Positions 52,264-61,665 of a stretch of DNA of 64,000 nt are shown piece after piece. A program made the position numbers and the translations under genes. The DNA lies in the NCBI RefSeq assembly GCF_010882175.1, contig NZ_WKLH01000003.1, positions 248,001-312,000 on the forward strand. Reading direction: 5' to 3'. The stretch comes from Mangrovibacterium lignilyticum. GTDB taxonomy: Bacteria > Bacteroidota > Bacteroidia > Bacteroidales > Prolixibacteraceae. The notes beneath the pieces were generated by a model that saw nothing but the letters and a program-made list of their open reading frames with translations, was not told the DNA's origin and ran no database searches. Numbering within the stretch: position 1 is the first letter of the stretch; each line of letters starts with the position of its first letter.

Positions 52264-54684
52264 ATGAAAACCTTTTGTTTGACGATTTTACTACTAAGCA
52301 GCTTATTTGTTCATGGGCAGCGAACAGAATTAGTACTGAACGAAAACTGGAAGTTTACCAAGGGAAATGTTGCAGGTGCCGAAGGCATTGATTTCAACGA
52401 CTCGAAATGGGAGACGATAACAGTCCCGCACGATTGGGCGATCTATGGTCCCTTCGATAAGGAGGTGGATAAACAGGAAGTAGCCATCACCCAAAATAAT
52501 GAACAAGAAGCGACTGAAAAGACCGGCCGTACAGGATCTTTGCCGCATATTGGCGATGGCTGGTACCGTACTAACTTTAATTTACCGGAACTGGAAGACG
52601 GAAGTCGGGTGTTGGTAGTTTTTGAAGGTGCTATGAGCGATCCAGAAGTGTTTGTGAACGGCGAAAAAGTCGGTGAGTGGGGCTACGGTTACGCTTATTT
52701 TAATTTGGATATTACCGATCAGGTCAAATCGGGAAGTGACAATTTGCTGGCAGTTCATCTTTCACCCAAACCCTTGTCTTCACGCTGGTATCCGGGCGCC
52801 GGACTGTTCCGCAAGGTTCGCATAATCGTGCAACCTAAAGAGCACTTCCAGTTGTGGGGCACTTTCGTGACGACCCCTTTTGTGAGCGACAGTTTGGCCC
52901 AAATCAATATCAAGACAAAAGTTACAGGGCATAATCTGCGTGTCGAGACTGCCATTAAAGATGCTTCTGGGAAAGTTGTTGCATCAGGTTCTGAACAGAC
53001 GATTTTTGGTGATGTGTTCGAACAGAATATTGCATTGGATAAGCCACGACTCTGGAGTCCGGAATCACCGACCTTATATTATGCTGAGTCGAAGTTGTAC
53101 GATGAAGACGGGAAGCTTCAGGATGAGCAGACCATTCGCTTCGGCGTTCGTACCATCAGCTACAAGGCCGGTGAAGGCTTCAAGTTGAATGGTGAAATAC
53201 GCAAGTTCAAAGGCGTTTGCCTGCACCACGATTTAGGCCCTTTGGGAGCTGCAGTCAATAAAGCTGCTTTGCGTCGTCAGATTCAAATTATGAAAGACAT
53301 GGGAGCCAATGCCATCCGCAGTGCCCATAACATGCCGTCGATGGAACAGCTGGAGCTTTGCGACGAAATGGGGATGTTATTTTTGGCAGAAAGTTTCGAC
53401 GAGTGGAAAAAGCCGAAAGTGAAAAACGGCTACAACCGTTTCTTTGATGAATATCACGAAAAAGACATTGTCAACCTGGTTCGCGCAACCCGCAATCACC
53501 CTTGTATTGTGATGTGGAGTAGTGGCAACGAGGTTCCCGATCAACATGGAAGTGAGGGTGTGAAACGCGCGAAAGTGTTGCAGGATATTTTCCATCGTGA
53601 AGATCCAACCCGTCCGGTTACCGTGGGAATGGACCAGGTGAAAGCGGTGATGGCATCAGGTTTCGGTGCAATTATGGATGTTCCCGGACTGAACTACCGC
53701 ACACACCTTTACGAAGAAGCTTTTGAGCGTTTCCCGCAAGGACTGCTACTAGGATCTGAGACCACTTCAACCGTCAGTTCCCGTGGTATTTATAAATTCC
53801 CGGTAGAAAAAGCTATTGGGAAAATGTACGACGACGGGCAATGTTCATCTTACGACCTCGAATATTGTAACTGGAGCAATCTTCCCGAAGATGATGCAGT
53901 ACTGCAGGATGATGAAGATTGGGTGATCGGCGAGTTTGTTTGGACGGGTTTCGATTACCTGGGGGAGCCCACTCCTTACGACGAGTATTGGCCGTCGCGC
54001 AGCTCGTATTTCGGTATTTGCGATTTAGCCGGTTTGCCGAAAGATCGCTACTACTGGTACAAAAGCAGATGGAATACCAGCGAATCGACTTTGCATATTT
54101 TGCCTCACTGGAATTGGAAAGGTATGGAAGGCGATACCATCCCGGTTTTTGTGTACACCAACTACCAGAGTGCCGAGCTGTTTGTTAACGGTAAAAGCAT
54201 GGGCGTGCGAACAAAGAATAATAACTCGAAACTGGAGCGTTACCGGTTAATGTGGAATGATGTGGTTTATGAGCCGGGAGAATTGAAAGTTGTTGCTTTC
54301 GACGAAAAGGGAGAACCTGCCGGGGAGAAAGTGATTCGGACTTCAGGTGAGCCTTATCGCATCGTTCTGGAACCGGACAGATCGACTATTGATGCTGATG
54401 GCGACGACATCAGTTTTGTGACCGTGTCAGTAGTCGACAAAAACGGAATTCCCTGTCCAACAGCAACCAACCAGCTAAGCTTTAAGGTTGAAGGTGCCGG
54501 AACATATCGGGCAGCCTGCAACGGTGATGCAACTTCCCTGGAGCAATTCCATTTGCCGACCATGAAGCTTTTTAGCGGGAAGCTTGTTGTGTTGGTGGAG
54601 AGCACTAAGCAAGCCGGGGATATGACGCTGCAGGTAAAAGGAAAAGGTTTGAAAACCGGAAAAGTTACGATTGAATCAAAATAG
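52264..54684 (+). CDS. GH2 beta-galactosidase-like enzyme with DUF4982
   Basis: An 806-residue secreted enzyme (signal MKTFCLTILLLSSLFVHG). In order: GH2 sugar-binding domain (WETITVPHDWAI), Ig-like domain, and TIM barrel. The acid/base Glu423 is in SSGNEVPDQ and the nucleophile Glu499 in LLGSETTSTVSSRG. Then come a DUF4982 domain and a GH2 C-terminal Ig-like domain (from about residue 690). The nucleophile motif GSETxSTxSxRG is the form seen in Bacteroidota beta-galactosidases with DUF4982. The start at 52264 is chosen at the signal; upstream in-frame codons give 69 unlikely residues. It is followed after 29 bp by the esterase gene, so they are co-transcribed. Confidence 0.93.
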   Translation: MKTFCLTILLLSSLFVHGQRTELVLNENWKFTKGNVAGAEGIDFNDSKWETITVPHDWAIYGPFDKEVDKQEVAITQNNEQEATEKTGRTGSLPHIGDGWYRTNFNLPELEDGSRVLVVFEGAMSDPEVFVNGEKVGEWGYGYAYFNLDITDQVKSGSDNLLAVHLSPKPLSSRWYPGAGLFRKVRIIVQPKEHFQLWGTFVTTPFVSDSLAQINIKTKVTGHNLRVETAIKDASGKVVASGSEQTIFGDVFEQNIALDKPRLWSPESPTLYYAESKLYDEDGKLQDEQTIRFGVRTISYKAGEGFKLNGEIRKFKGVCLHHDLGPLGAAVNKAALRRQIQIMKDMGANAIRSAHNMPSMEQLELCDEMGMLFLAESFDEWKKPKVKNGYNRFFDEYHEKDIVNLVRATRNHPCIVMWSSGNEVPDQHGSEGVKRAKVLQDIFHREDPTRPVTVGMDQVKAVMASGFGAIMDVPGLNYRTHLYEEAFERFPQGLLLGSETTSTVSSRGIYKFPVEKAIGKMYDDGQCSSYDLEYCNWSNLPEDDAVLQDDEDWVIGEFVWTGFDYLGEPTPYDEYWPSRSSYFGICDLAGLPKDRYYWYKSRWNTSESTLHILPHWNWKGMEGDTIPVFVYTNYQSAELFVNGKSMGVRTKNNNSKLERYRLMWNDVVYEPGELKVVAFDEKGEPAGEKVIRTSGEPYRIVLEPDRSTIDADGDDISFVTVSVVDKNGIPCPTATNQLSFKVEGAGTYRAACNGDATSLEQFHLPTMKLFSGKLVVLVESTKQAGDMTLQVKGKGLKTGKVTIESK

Positions 54685-54713
54685 AACGACTACGAACTAC
54701 TCAATAATAAACA

Positions 54714-56324
54714 ATGAACAATAAAATTTCCTTGATGATGATCCTGGCGTTATTCTCTCTATTTGCCGGGGCGCAGGACGAAAAAACAGCCTGGGACAAT
54801 ACGCTGAACAAAGATTGGCCGCAAGGTTTTAGGGAAGTTGGGATCCAATCGTCGGCAGATGAGACCTTGCAGAAAGCTGTTTTCCATGCTTCAGAGGAAG
54901 CGGAACCCCAACCCCTGATTGTTTCGCTGCACACCTGGAGTGGCGATTACTTGCAAAAAGATCCGTTGGCCGAAGAAATTTTGCTTTGGGGATGGAACTA
55001 CATTCACCCCGATTTCCGGGGTTCTAATACAAAGCCGGCGGCTTGCGGCAGTGAGCTGGTCATTCCTGATATTGAAGATGCCATTCAGTATGCAATCGCG
55101 AACGGCAATGTGGATACGACCGAAGTTCACATCATCGGTGTTTCGGGCGGTGGCTATGCGACCTTGCTGGCGTTTATGAAACTGGATTATCCGGTGAAGA
55201 GTTTTAATGCCTGGGCTTCAATCTCGAACCTTGAAAATTGGTACTGGGAATGCAAAGGGCGCGGATTAAAATATGCTGAACATTTGGAGCAGGTAACAAC
55301 CAACGGCAATCGGTTTGATGCCGCTGAAGCGCGCAAACGTTCGCCTTTATTCGCCGGTTTTCAGGCTGAAAAACGAACAGGTGCCAGCCTGAACATCTAC
55401 GCCGGTATTCATGACGGCTACACCGGATCGGTGCCAATTTCACAATCAATAGACATGTACAATAAATTGGTGGATGAGATGTACCCCGGAAATACGGATG
55501 AAAAGATCAGCGAGTCGGAGGCTTATTCGTTGCTGACAAAACAAATCAACCCGGATGCTGATGAGAATGCAAAAGTAGGAGGCCGGCAAATTTATTTGTC
55601 CCGGGAGCTTCCGAACCTATCGTTCACCCTGTTTGAAGGAACGCATGAAATGCTCGTTCCGCAAGGATTACCATTGATTGACAAGAGCAAAAAGACGACC
55701 AGCGAAGCATTTAATGTGATGACACTGGGCGATTCAAACGGCACATTTCCGTATAGCTGGACACAGCAATTGAAGAAGTTGCTTCCTTTGTCAACCTGCG
55801 TTAACCGGTCGATAGCCGGCAACACGATTGGCTTCGATAACTTGAATCGGGAAGATTTGAATACGCTCCGTAATATTGACCGTTACCTGGATGAGGCGTA
55901 TGCGGAATTGGGTGAAGGTGAAAATTTCGACTACCTGTTCATCAACCTTGGAACCAATGACACCAAAAAGGTCTTTGTGAAACGTCAAAAAGAGGTTTAC
56001 GCCAATTTTGAAAAACTGATCGGAATGATTCGGATTTACATGGCGGAGCATGGTAAATCGGTACCGGTTATTTGCTGGGTGTCGCCTTCGCCGATGGATG
56101 GGACGAAAGCGAATCCGGTGAAGTATGAAGGCGGCGATAAGCGCATTCAAATTAATAATAAGAAATTTGAAAAGCTTGCAGCGAAGAAGGGGATTAGCTT
56201 CCTGAATACCTACCGGGAGCTGAAGCCAGGATTTGAAAATAAAACCGAGGACGGTGTGCATTTGAAGGCTAAAGGCCAGTTTCAATTGGCTTCCGAAATC
56301 GCCGGCTGGATAGATCGACAATAA
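54714..56324 (+). CDS. Two-domain esterase: alpha/beta-hydrolase plus SGNH hydrolase
   Basis: A 536-residue secreted protein (signal ending LFAGAQ). The N-terminal domain is an alpha/beta-hydrolase of the prolyl-oligopeptidase/acetyl-xylan-esterase kind, with nucleophile Ser144 in GVSGGG, probable acid Asp234 in IHDGYTG and His311 in FEGTHEM. The C-terminal domain (about 335-536) is an SGNH hydrolase, with block I TLGDSNG (Ser341), block III NLGTND and block V DGVHL (Asp513, His516). Both domains look catalytically complete. Such a pair would act on two ester types of one glycan, for example acetyl plus feruloyl or methyl groups (inference). It is co-transcribed with the GH2 gene upstream. 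Confidence 0.88.
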   Translation: MNNKISLMMILALFSLFAGAQDEKTAWDNTLNKDWPQGFREVGIQSSADETLQKAVFHASEEAEPQPLIVSLHTWSGDYLQKDPLAEEILLWGWNYIHPDFRGSNTKPAACGSELVIPDIEDAIQYAIANGNVDTTEVHIIGVSGGGYATLLAFMKLDYPVKSFNAWASISNLENWYWECKGRGLKYAEHLEQVTTNGNRFDAAEARKRSPLFAGFQAEKRTGASLNIYAGIHDGYTGSVPISQSIDMYNKLVDEMYPGNTDEKISESEAYSLLTKQINPDADENAKVGGRQIYLSRELPNLSFTLFEGTHEMLVPQGLPLIDKSKKTTSEAFNVMTLGDSNGTFPYSWTQQLKKLLPLSTCVNRSIAGNTIGFDNLNREDLNTLRNIDRYLDEAYAELGEGENFDYLFINLGTNDTKKVFVKRQKEVYANFEKLIGMIRIYMAEHGKSVPVICWVSPSPMDGTKANPVKYEGGDKRIQINNKKFEKLAAKKGISFLNTYRELKPGFENKTEDGVHLKAKGQFQLASEIAGWIDRQ

Positions 56325-56338
56325 TTGAATATAGGAGG

Positions 56339-56370
56339 AAGCCCGGCTCAATGGGGGAAGAGCCGGGCTT
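56339..56370. terminator. Hairpin after the esterase gene
   Basis: AAGCCCGGCTC and GAGCCGGGCTT form an 11-bp perfect stem with a 10-nt loop. There is no clear T run on either side, so termination efficiency is uncertain. It lies between the converging esterase and 56439 genes. Confidence 0.6.
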
Positions 56371-56438
56371 GTTGAAGATATATTAAATATAGGAGATGGG
56401 GGACAGAGCATGGCCCGCCATCGAATCGCTTACTTGAT

Positions 56439-56870
56439 TTATTTTATTGGTCGGCGCGCTATTTCATTGGTTGACTTTAGGATATAAGAAGCCCATTCTT
56501 TGCGAAGGTCCTTGGCTTTTTCTTCCGAGCCCATTTTTTCAACCAACGCTTTCCACCATTTAACGCCGTTGGGTGACCAATCCCACTCCAGATCAGCGGT
56601 GCCACCTTCCAAAGTCCAAACATACATGATGTCATAGTCGCCGGACATTAACCAGTAAACTTCAGGACCTTTTGTTCCGGATGCCTCACCGGCTTCCATG
56701 TAAATTTTCATAATCTCCTGAATGCGACTGTAGGTGCCGGGTTTGAAATCAACCTTGACGATGTTGTGGTAGGTAACGTTTTCGTACTTCAATGCTTGGG
56801 GCTCTTCTTGTGCTTGTGCGATGAGGCTAAAAGCGAGGGCCAGAGTAAAAAGAAACAGCGTTTTTTTCAT
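56439..56870 (-). CDS. Small secreted protein, possibly dimeric alpha/beta-barrel fold
   Basis: A 143-residue protein with a signal peptide (MKKTLFLFTLALAFSLIAQAQ). The mature part alternates strands and helices (YHNIVKVDFKPGTYSRIQEIM, then YWLMSGDYDIMYVWTLEGG, then WWKALVEKMGSEEKA), in the manner of the dimeric alpha/beta-barrel (ABM/NIPSNAP-like) fold. I do not know the family name or a function. It is a single gene, convergent with the esterase, and its spacing from neighbours gives no clue to its role. Confidence 0.7.
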   Translation of the reverse strand: MKKTLFLFTLALAFSLIAQAQEEPQALKYENVTYHNIVKVDFKPGTYSRIQEIMKIYMEAGEASGTKGPEVYWLMSGDYDIMYVWTLEGGTADLEWDWSPNGVKWWKALVEKMGSEEKAKDLRKEWASYILKSTNEIARRPIK

Positions 56871-57028
56871 GTGTAGTTATTGATAAGATTATTCACAGGT
56901 AATAAAGCTTGCCAAGTATGTTTAGTTGATTTTCGGAGGGGAGAGAATCGTTCTGTTGTTGTAGAACAAGGAGCCAGCTTAAAAGAAGCTTTAATTTACG
57001 ACAAATATGTCTTAAATCAAATTATAAA

Positions 57029-58690
57029 TCAATACGGTAAATTACGGAATTTTCCATTCAACACGATTCCGGGAATTCCCATCTTGTTGGCGGCTTTTAA
57101 AGCATCAGATTCTGTGTGAACAATCGGGTCCCCTTTCTTATTGAATGAGGTGTTGATCAGTGCTTTGATGTCGTATTTCTCGTCCAGCACGGTTAGCAGA
57201 TCCCAGAGGTATGGATTTTGATCCCGATTGAATAACGTCTGAATTCGTGCCGATCCCTTGCAGTGGACAGCGCCGCTAAGTTCTGTTTGCTTGTCATCGA
57301 GAATCTTAAAATCGAGCAGCATGTATTGGCTTAGCGGGTGAATTGTTTTCAACCCGGTGAAATAACGGGCATTTTTTTCGAGCATGACCGGTGCCAGAGG
57401 GCGATACCATTCCCGTTCTTTGCATTTCATGCTCAGTCGTTGAGCCAGTAGTTTATTGTTGGCAATCAGTAATAAGCTCCGATTTCCCAAAGCGCGCGGA
57501 CCTGCTTCTCCAAAGCCATTGCAAAGGCCTACAATTTTATTCTCCGCCAGGGCCTGAGCTGCTTTGTTAATGTCTTTGGGATCCGTATCGACCAGACAAT
57601 CTTCTTCGTCGAGTCGCCAATTGTTTAAATAGGGGCTGTGTGACTTTAACCGGCCGTGTTTTTGCCATTCCAAAAAAGCAGCCGCCCCCAGCGCTAAGCC
57701 AGAGTCTTCGCAGCAGGGGGGGATAAATACCTGGTCAAAAATATTTGCATTAATGATGCGGGTGTTGGCGACAATATTCAGTGCACAGCCGCCGCTGTAG
57801 TACAGGTTTTTGGTGAGTGTCTCCGCTTGAAGACGTTTGAAAATCAAGACCGTTTCCCGGACAAATAGTTCGTGGAGCGTGGCCATGCAATCCTGAACAA
57901 AAGGATGACGCTGGTCGTAGGATCGTAGGTCAATATTCCAGTCTTTCTTTACCTGCCGGAAAAAGTGGGACTTCTTCCCCCAAATTGTTTCAAAAAAGGC
58001 ATGTTCACGCAACCAGGTTTCCAGTTCGTAACGATAACTGCCGTGTCCGGCCAGCCCCATGAATTTTCCGGGGACACTGTTTTGCTCGCTTGGTTTTGCC
58101 CCGATGACGGAGAATACCAATGCATTGGCGTTAAAAATGGATGTGAGGTACTTGTAGTCCCAGTGCGCTGATATTTTGGATAACCGGTTGTTTTTAACTT
58201 GCCAGGCGGAAAAGTTACTTTGGCTGGCACCACCATCGAAATGGACGAGCAGGCTGTTGGGTTTAAAATTGCCAAAGAAAGGCAGGCAGGTAAAAATATG
58301 GGCCAGTTCGTGATTGAGCACCCAGGCCGCTTTTTGCCGGCCGTACCACCAGCAATTACCTTCTTCCTTACCGGCCGTTAAAATACGGTTTAAAGGCGCT
58401 TCAAAACGGACATTTCCTTGTTTGTTGATGAATGACCGGCCAACGACATTATCGACAAAGATAAGGTCGAAATCCTCGCTCAGCAGCTTTTTCTCCTTTA
58501 TCAAATCAGTTAGCTTCAGGTACAGTTTATTGTCCCGCTTATGCCGGCTAATGCGTTCCAATTGCAGGAAATCACGCACCTGTCCATCTTGCATGATGCA
58601 TAAATTGTGATCGTGAACGTAAAAAGGGTGTTCGTACTCGTCCCGATCCTGAATTCCGTAAACTGCTAATGTGGGTTTTATTTCATCCAT
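57029..58690 (-). CDS. Carbamoyltransferase (NodU/TobZ family)
   Basis: A 553-residue cytoplasmic carbamoyltransferase. The N-terminal Kae1-like domain has YGIQDRDEYEHPFYVHDHNLCIMQDG and metal-binding His in NHELAHIF, then VHFDGGASQSNF. The C-terminal domain has YSGGCALNIVANTRI, PPCCEDSGLALGAA, and the GEAGPRALGNRSLL and KEREWYRPLAPVML motifs of the NodU/TobZ family. These enzymes transfer a carbamoyl group from carbamoyl phosphate, through an adenylate, onto hydroxyls of sugars, antibiotics or similar. The acceptor here is unknown. The start at 58690 (MDEIKPTLAVYG) is 5 bp after the DUF6427 stop, so it is the last gene of the operon. Confidence 0.9.
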   Translation of the reverse strand: MDEIKPTLAVYGIQDRDEYEHPFYVHDHNLCIMQDGQVRDFLQLERISRHKRDNKLYLKLTDLIKEKKLLSEDFDLIFVDNVVGRSFINKQGNVRFEAPLNRILTAGKEEGNCWWYGRQKAAWVLNHELAHIFTCLPFFGNFKPNSLLVHFDGGASQSNFSAWQVKNNRLSKISAHWDYKYLTSIFNANALVFSVIGAKPSEQNSVPGKFMGLAGHGSYRYELETWLREHAFFETIWGKKSHFFRQVKKDWNIDLRSYDQRHPFVQDCMATLHELFVRETVLIFKRLQAETLTKNLYYSGGCALNIVANTRIINANIFDQVFIPPCCEDSGLALGAAAFLEWQKHGRLKSHSPYLNNWRLDEEDCLVDTDPKDINKAAQALAENKIVGLCNGFGEAGPRALGNRSLLLIANNKLLAQRLSMKCKEREWYRPLAPVMLEKNARYFTGLKTIHPLSQYMLLDFKILDDKQTELSGAVHCKGSARIQTLFNRDQNPYLWDLLTVLDEKYDIKALINTSFNKKGDPIVHTESDALKAANKMGIPGIVLNGKFRNLPY

Positions 58691-58694
58691 TCGT

Positions 58695-59678
58695 CTATAC
58701 AAACTGCATGTAAATAACCATGGCAATCAAGATATAAACGAATAAATTTCCCCAGAATTGCATGCGCATAAAAATGAGGTAGTTTGAAAACAAAAATGTA
58801 AGCGGAATGGCCATAATGACCAGTATTTCCTGGGAGACAGCCGGTACAAGCAGCAGTATGATTCCTGCGAAAAGAAAAATCAAAAAGAAGATTTGGAAAT
58901 ATTTTCGGGAACTAACTTTTTTCTCATCGATCTGTGCAAGCAGGAAAAAACTACCCAAAAGCGTTAAAAAGACTAACAAACCCAAATAAACCTGGAAGTT
59001 GATATTGCCTTGCAGAAATTGATTCGATGTCAGAAAATTCTGTTGGATTGTGTGCCCTAATTCCGGAAGTGTGTCAGTCATGAAATAATAGGAAAAACCG
59101 TATAACCACGGAATGCAAATACCGATCAACGGGAGTACAAAATTCCGCCATTCCGGATTTTTACGAATTAAGATAAAACCGATCCAGACAATCGGGAAGA
59201 AGAAAATCAGGTGGAAATAGAAGAGCGATCCCAGCCCGATGAAAAAGCCCGAATCAAAGGCATTTGAGTTGGCTTTTTTATTCTCGTAAGCACCAAAAAT
59301 CCGGTTGATCGCAAGCAGTAAAAACAGTGCTCCAAAATAAACAGGATGAAGGCTGTGCATGGTAACCAACCCGCTGACAATTAGAATAAAAATATTGGAA
59401 GGCAAAAAAGTCCTGATTCGGATAAACGAGTAGGCCGTGTTGAGCCGCAGGATGATAAATGCCAATGCCAGCGTCAGGGCGATTGTCAGCAGATTCCCTG
59501 CCAGAGGTGATTGCTGGGCCAGTTGTGCAAACGGACGAAAAAACAGCATTTGGTTTTCACCTTCAAAAAAGGGGAAGCTTTCCGGTTGTAAATAAGCACG
59601 AAACCACAAGATCAATACGACCAGCGGGATCGTAAAGAAATGATAGGCCTGGTTACTTTTAATATACCGTAATATCAT
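58695..59678 (-). CDS. DUF6427-family polytopic membrane protein
   Basis: A 327-residue inner-membrane protein with about nine helices. The opening MILRYIKSNQAYHFFTIPLVVLILWFRAYLQP and the later LHPVYFGALFLLLAINRIF match the DUF6427 proteins found next to purD in many Bacteroidota. No function is known. It begins 45 bp after the purD stop and ends 4 bp before the carbamoyltransferase start, inside the minus-strand operon. The only soluble loops are short and polar, so it is not obviously an enzyme. Confidence 0.85.
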   Translation of the reverse strand: MILRYIKSNQAYHFFTIPLVVLILWFRAYLQPESFPFFEGENQMLFFRPFAQLAQQSPLAGNLLTIALTLALAFIILRLNTAYSFIRIRTFLPSNIFILIVSGLVTMHSLHPVYFGALFLLLAINRIFGAYENKKANSNAFDSGFFIGLGSLFYFHLIFFFPIVWIGFILIRKNPEWRNFVLPLIGICIPWLYGFSYYFMTDTLPELGHTIQQNFLTSNQFLQGNINFQVYLGLLVFLTLLGSFFLLAQIDEKKVSSRKYFQIFFLIFLFAGIILLLVPAVSQEILVIMAIPLTFLFSNYLIFMRMQFWGNLFVYILIAMVIYMQFV

Positions 59679-59723
59679 GCTGTTGTGTTCAATGCGCTTC
59701 CACCGGAGCGGGAAAGTGGGTTC

Positions 59724-60995
59724 TTATAAATCGAACCCTAAATCTTTCCGGTAGTATTTTCCTTCGAAGTTAATTTTTTCAGCGTTAGCGTACGACTGAG
59801 CCAACGCTTCGTTCATGTCTTTTCCATAGGAGCTGATGGCAATGACGCGTCCACCGTCAGTCACAACTTCGTCGCCTTTTTGCTTGGTTCCGGCGTGAAA
59901 GAGGATGCTGTTCACCGTATCGGTAAATCCACTCATTGGGATTCCTTTGGTATAGTCGCCGGGATATCCGCCCGAAACCAACATTACCGCAGCAGCGGCT
60001 CGTTCGTCAATTTCAATTTGTTGCTGTCCCATGGTTCCCTCGGCAGCCGCCAGCAGCAAATCAACAAAGTCTGATTTAATGCGCAGCATCACTGCTTCGG
60101 TTTCGGGGTCGCCCATGCGGACGTTGTATTCAATCACCATTGGTTCGCCGTCAACACTGATCAGTCCGAAGAAGATGAATCCGTTGTAGGGGATATGATC
60201 TTTTTTCAAACCTTCAACAGTTGGCTTCACAATACGTGTTTCAATTTTTTCCATGAATGCCTGATCGGCAAACGGAACGGGGCTGATAGCTCCCATACCG
60301 CCGGTATTCAGTCCTGTATCGCCTTCGCCAATTCGTTTGTAGTCTTTTGCTTCAGGCAGAATTTGGTAGTCTTTTCCATCGGTAATGGCGAAAACGGAAA
60401 GCTCAATACCCGCCAGAAATTCTTCGATCACCACTTTGCTGCTGGCAGCGCCGAATTGGCCGTCGAGCATTTCTTTGAGCGAGGCTTGTGCTTCGGCTAA
60501 ATCGGCAATAATCAACACGCCTTTTCCGGCAGCTAAACCGTCAGCTTTCAGTACGTAAGGCGCTTTCATCGTTTCCAAAAAGGCAATGCCTTCCGGCAAA
60601 TTACCGGTGGTCACCGTCAGGTATTTGGCTGTTGGAATATCGTGGCGTTGCATGAACGCTTTGGCGTAGTCTTTACTACCCTCGAGCTTTGCGCCTTCTT
60701 GTTGCGGGCCAACAACTTTAACGTTTTTCAGTTCGGCATCAGCCAGCATGAAATCGTGCAATCCTTCAACCAAAGGAACTTCCGGCCCAATTACGACCAA
60801 GTCAATTTTCTTTTCAAGAATGACTTTTTTAAGCCCTTCGAAGTCGCTAACGCCAACCGGTATGTTTTCACCCAGCTCAGCAGTTCCGGCATTTCCCGGT
60901 GCAATAAACAATTGGTTTACTTTTTCAGATTGTTTGATCTTCCAGCTCATCGCGTGTTCTCTACCGCCTGAACCTACAACAAGAATATTCAACAT
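59724..60995 (-). CDS. purD: Phosphoribosylamine--glycine ligase
   Basis: A 423-residue ATP-grasp enzyme for the second step of purine synthesis, joining glycine to 5-phosphoribosylamine. Diagnostic parts are MLNILVVGSGGREHAMSWKI at the N-terminus, the KADGLAAGKGVLI ATP-grasp segment, EYNVRMGDPETEAVM with the metal-binding Glu and Asp, and GYPGDYTKG near the C-terminus. Length equals the usual bacterial size. It lies 28 bp after the polysaccharide deacetylase, so a housekeeping gene sits inside an envelope-type operon, a known arrangement in Bacteroidota. Confidence 0.96.
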   Translation of the reverse strand: MLNILVVGSGGREHAMSWKIKQSEKVNQLFIAPGNAGTAELGENIPVGVSDFEGLKKVILEKKIDLVVIGPEVPLVEGLHDFMLADAELKNVKVVGPQQEGAKLEGSKDYAKAFMQRHDIPTAKYLTVTTGNLPEGIAFLETMKAPYVLKADGLAAGKGVLIIADLAEAQASLKEMLDGQFGAASSKVVIEEFLAGIELSVFAITDGKDYQILPEAKDYKRIGEGDTGLNTGGMGAISPVPFADQAFMEKIETRIVKPTVEGLKKDHIPYNGFIFFGLISVDGEPMVIEYNVRMGDPETEAVMLRIKSDFVDLLLAAAEGTMGQQQIEIDERAAAAVMLVSGGYPGDYTKGIPMSGFTDTVNSILFHAGTKQKGDEVVTDGGRVIAISSYGKDMNEALAQSYANAEKINFEGKYYRKDLGFDL

Positions 60996-61023
60996 GATAT
61001 CTTCGTTTTTTTACTATTTCAAT

Positions 61024-61665
61024 TTAGTTTTTCCCTAACAGTGCCTTGGGATCGCCAAAGCTGAAACCTCTTTCCCGGAGTTCGTGAATGACAACCGGCA
61101 AAGCATGCTTCATATTTTTTTCCGCCTTAATCGAATCGTGAAAGATGATGACCGATCCCGGGCGGGCGTTTTTCAGTACATTTTGGCTCACCTGTTCGGG
61201 ATTCTTCCGCGTGTCAAAATCACAGCTGATGATGTCCCACATGATGAACCGGTATGCTGCTTTCAGTTTTTTAAACTGCCGAATGCGCAGCAAGCCGTGG
61301 GGTGGCCGAAAAAGCTTTCCGGGAATGTAGCCGGCTGCTTTTTCAATATTTTCGTAATACGTGCTGTCGTCCGTTTTCAGCCCCTGCATATGGTTGAAGG
61401 TGTGGTTACCCACCAAATGACCTTCATCCTGCACCCGTTGAAACAATCCGGGATAGCGCTGTACATTTTCCCCCACACAAAAGAAACAGGCTTTCAGCTT
61501 TTCCTTTTTTAGCAGCTCGAGCACCCATGGCGTAACTTCCGGAACCGGCCCGTCGTCAAACGTCAGGAAAACTTCCTTTTGTTTGGTTGGAACCCTGAAT
61601 ACTGCTCCCGGAAATAAACGGGTTAGCAGGTAGGGCAAGCGGATCCGGGGATGAACGAATATCAT
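61024..61665 (-). CDS. Polysaccharide deacetylase (NodB domain)
   Basis: A 213-residue CE4-type enzyme. The NodB motifs are LTFDDGP (catalytic and metal Asp), GNHTFNH (His-x3-His metal site), RPPHG, and IIFHDS near the C-terminus, with a Zn-dependent mechanism. CE4 enzymes remove N- or O-acetyl groups from peptidoglycan, chitin-like chains or exopolysaccharide. There is no clear signal peptide; the N-terminus (MIFVHPRIRLPYLLTRLFPGAVF) may be a short membrane-associated segment. It overlaps the DUF2723 stop by 4 bp, so the two are translationally coupled. Confidence 0.92.
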   Translation of the reverse strand: MIFVHPRIRLPYLLTRLFPGAVFRVPTKQKEVFLTFDDGPVPEVTPWVLELLKKEKLKACFFCVGENVQRYPGLFQRVQDEGHLVGNHTFNHMQGLKTDDSTYYENIEKAAGYIPGKLFRPPHGLLRIRQFKKLKAAYRFIMWDIISCDFDTRKNPEQVSQNVLKNARPGSVIIFHDSIKAEKNMKHALPVVIHELRERGFSFGDPKALLGKN

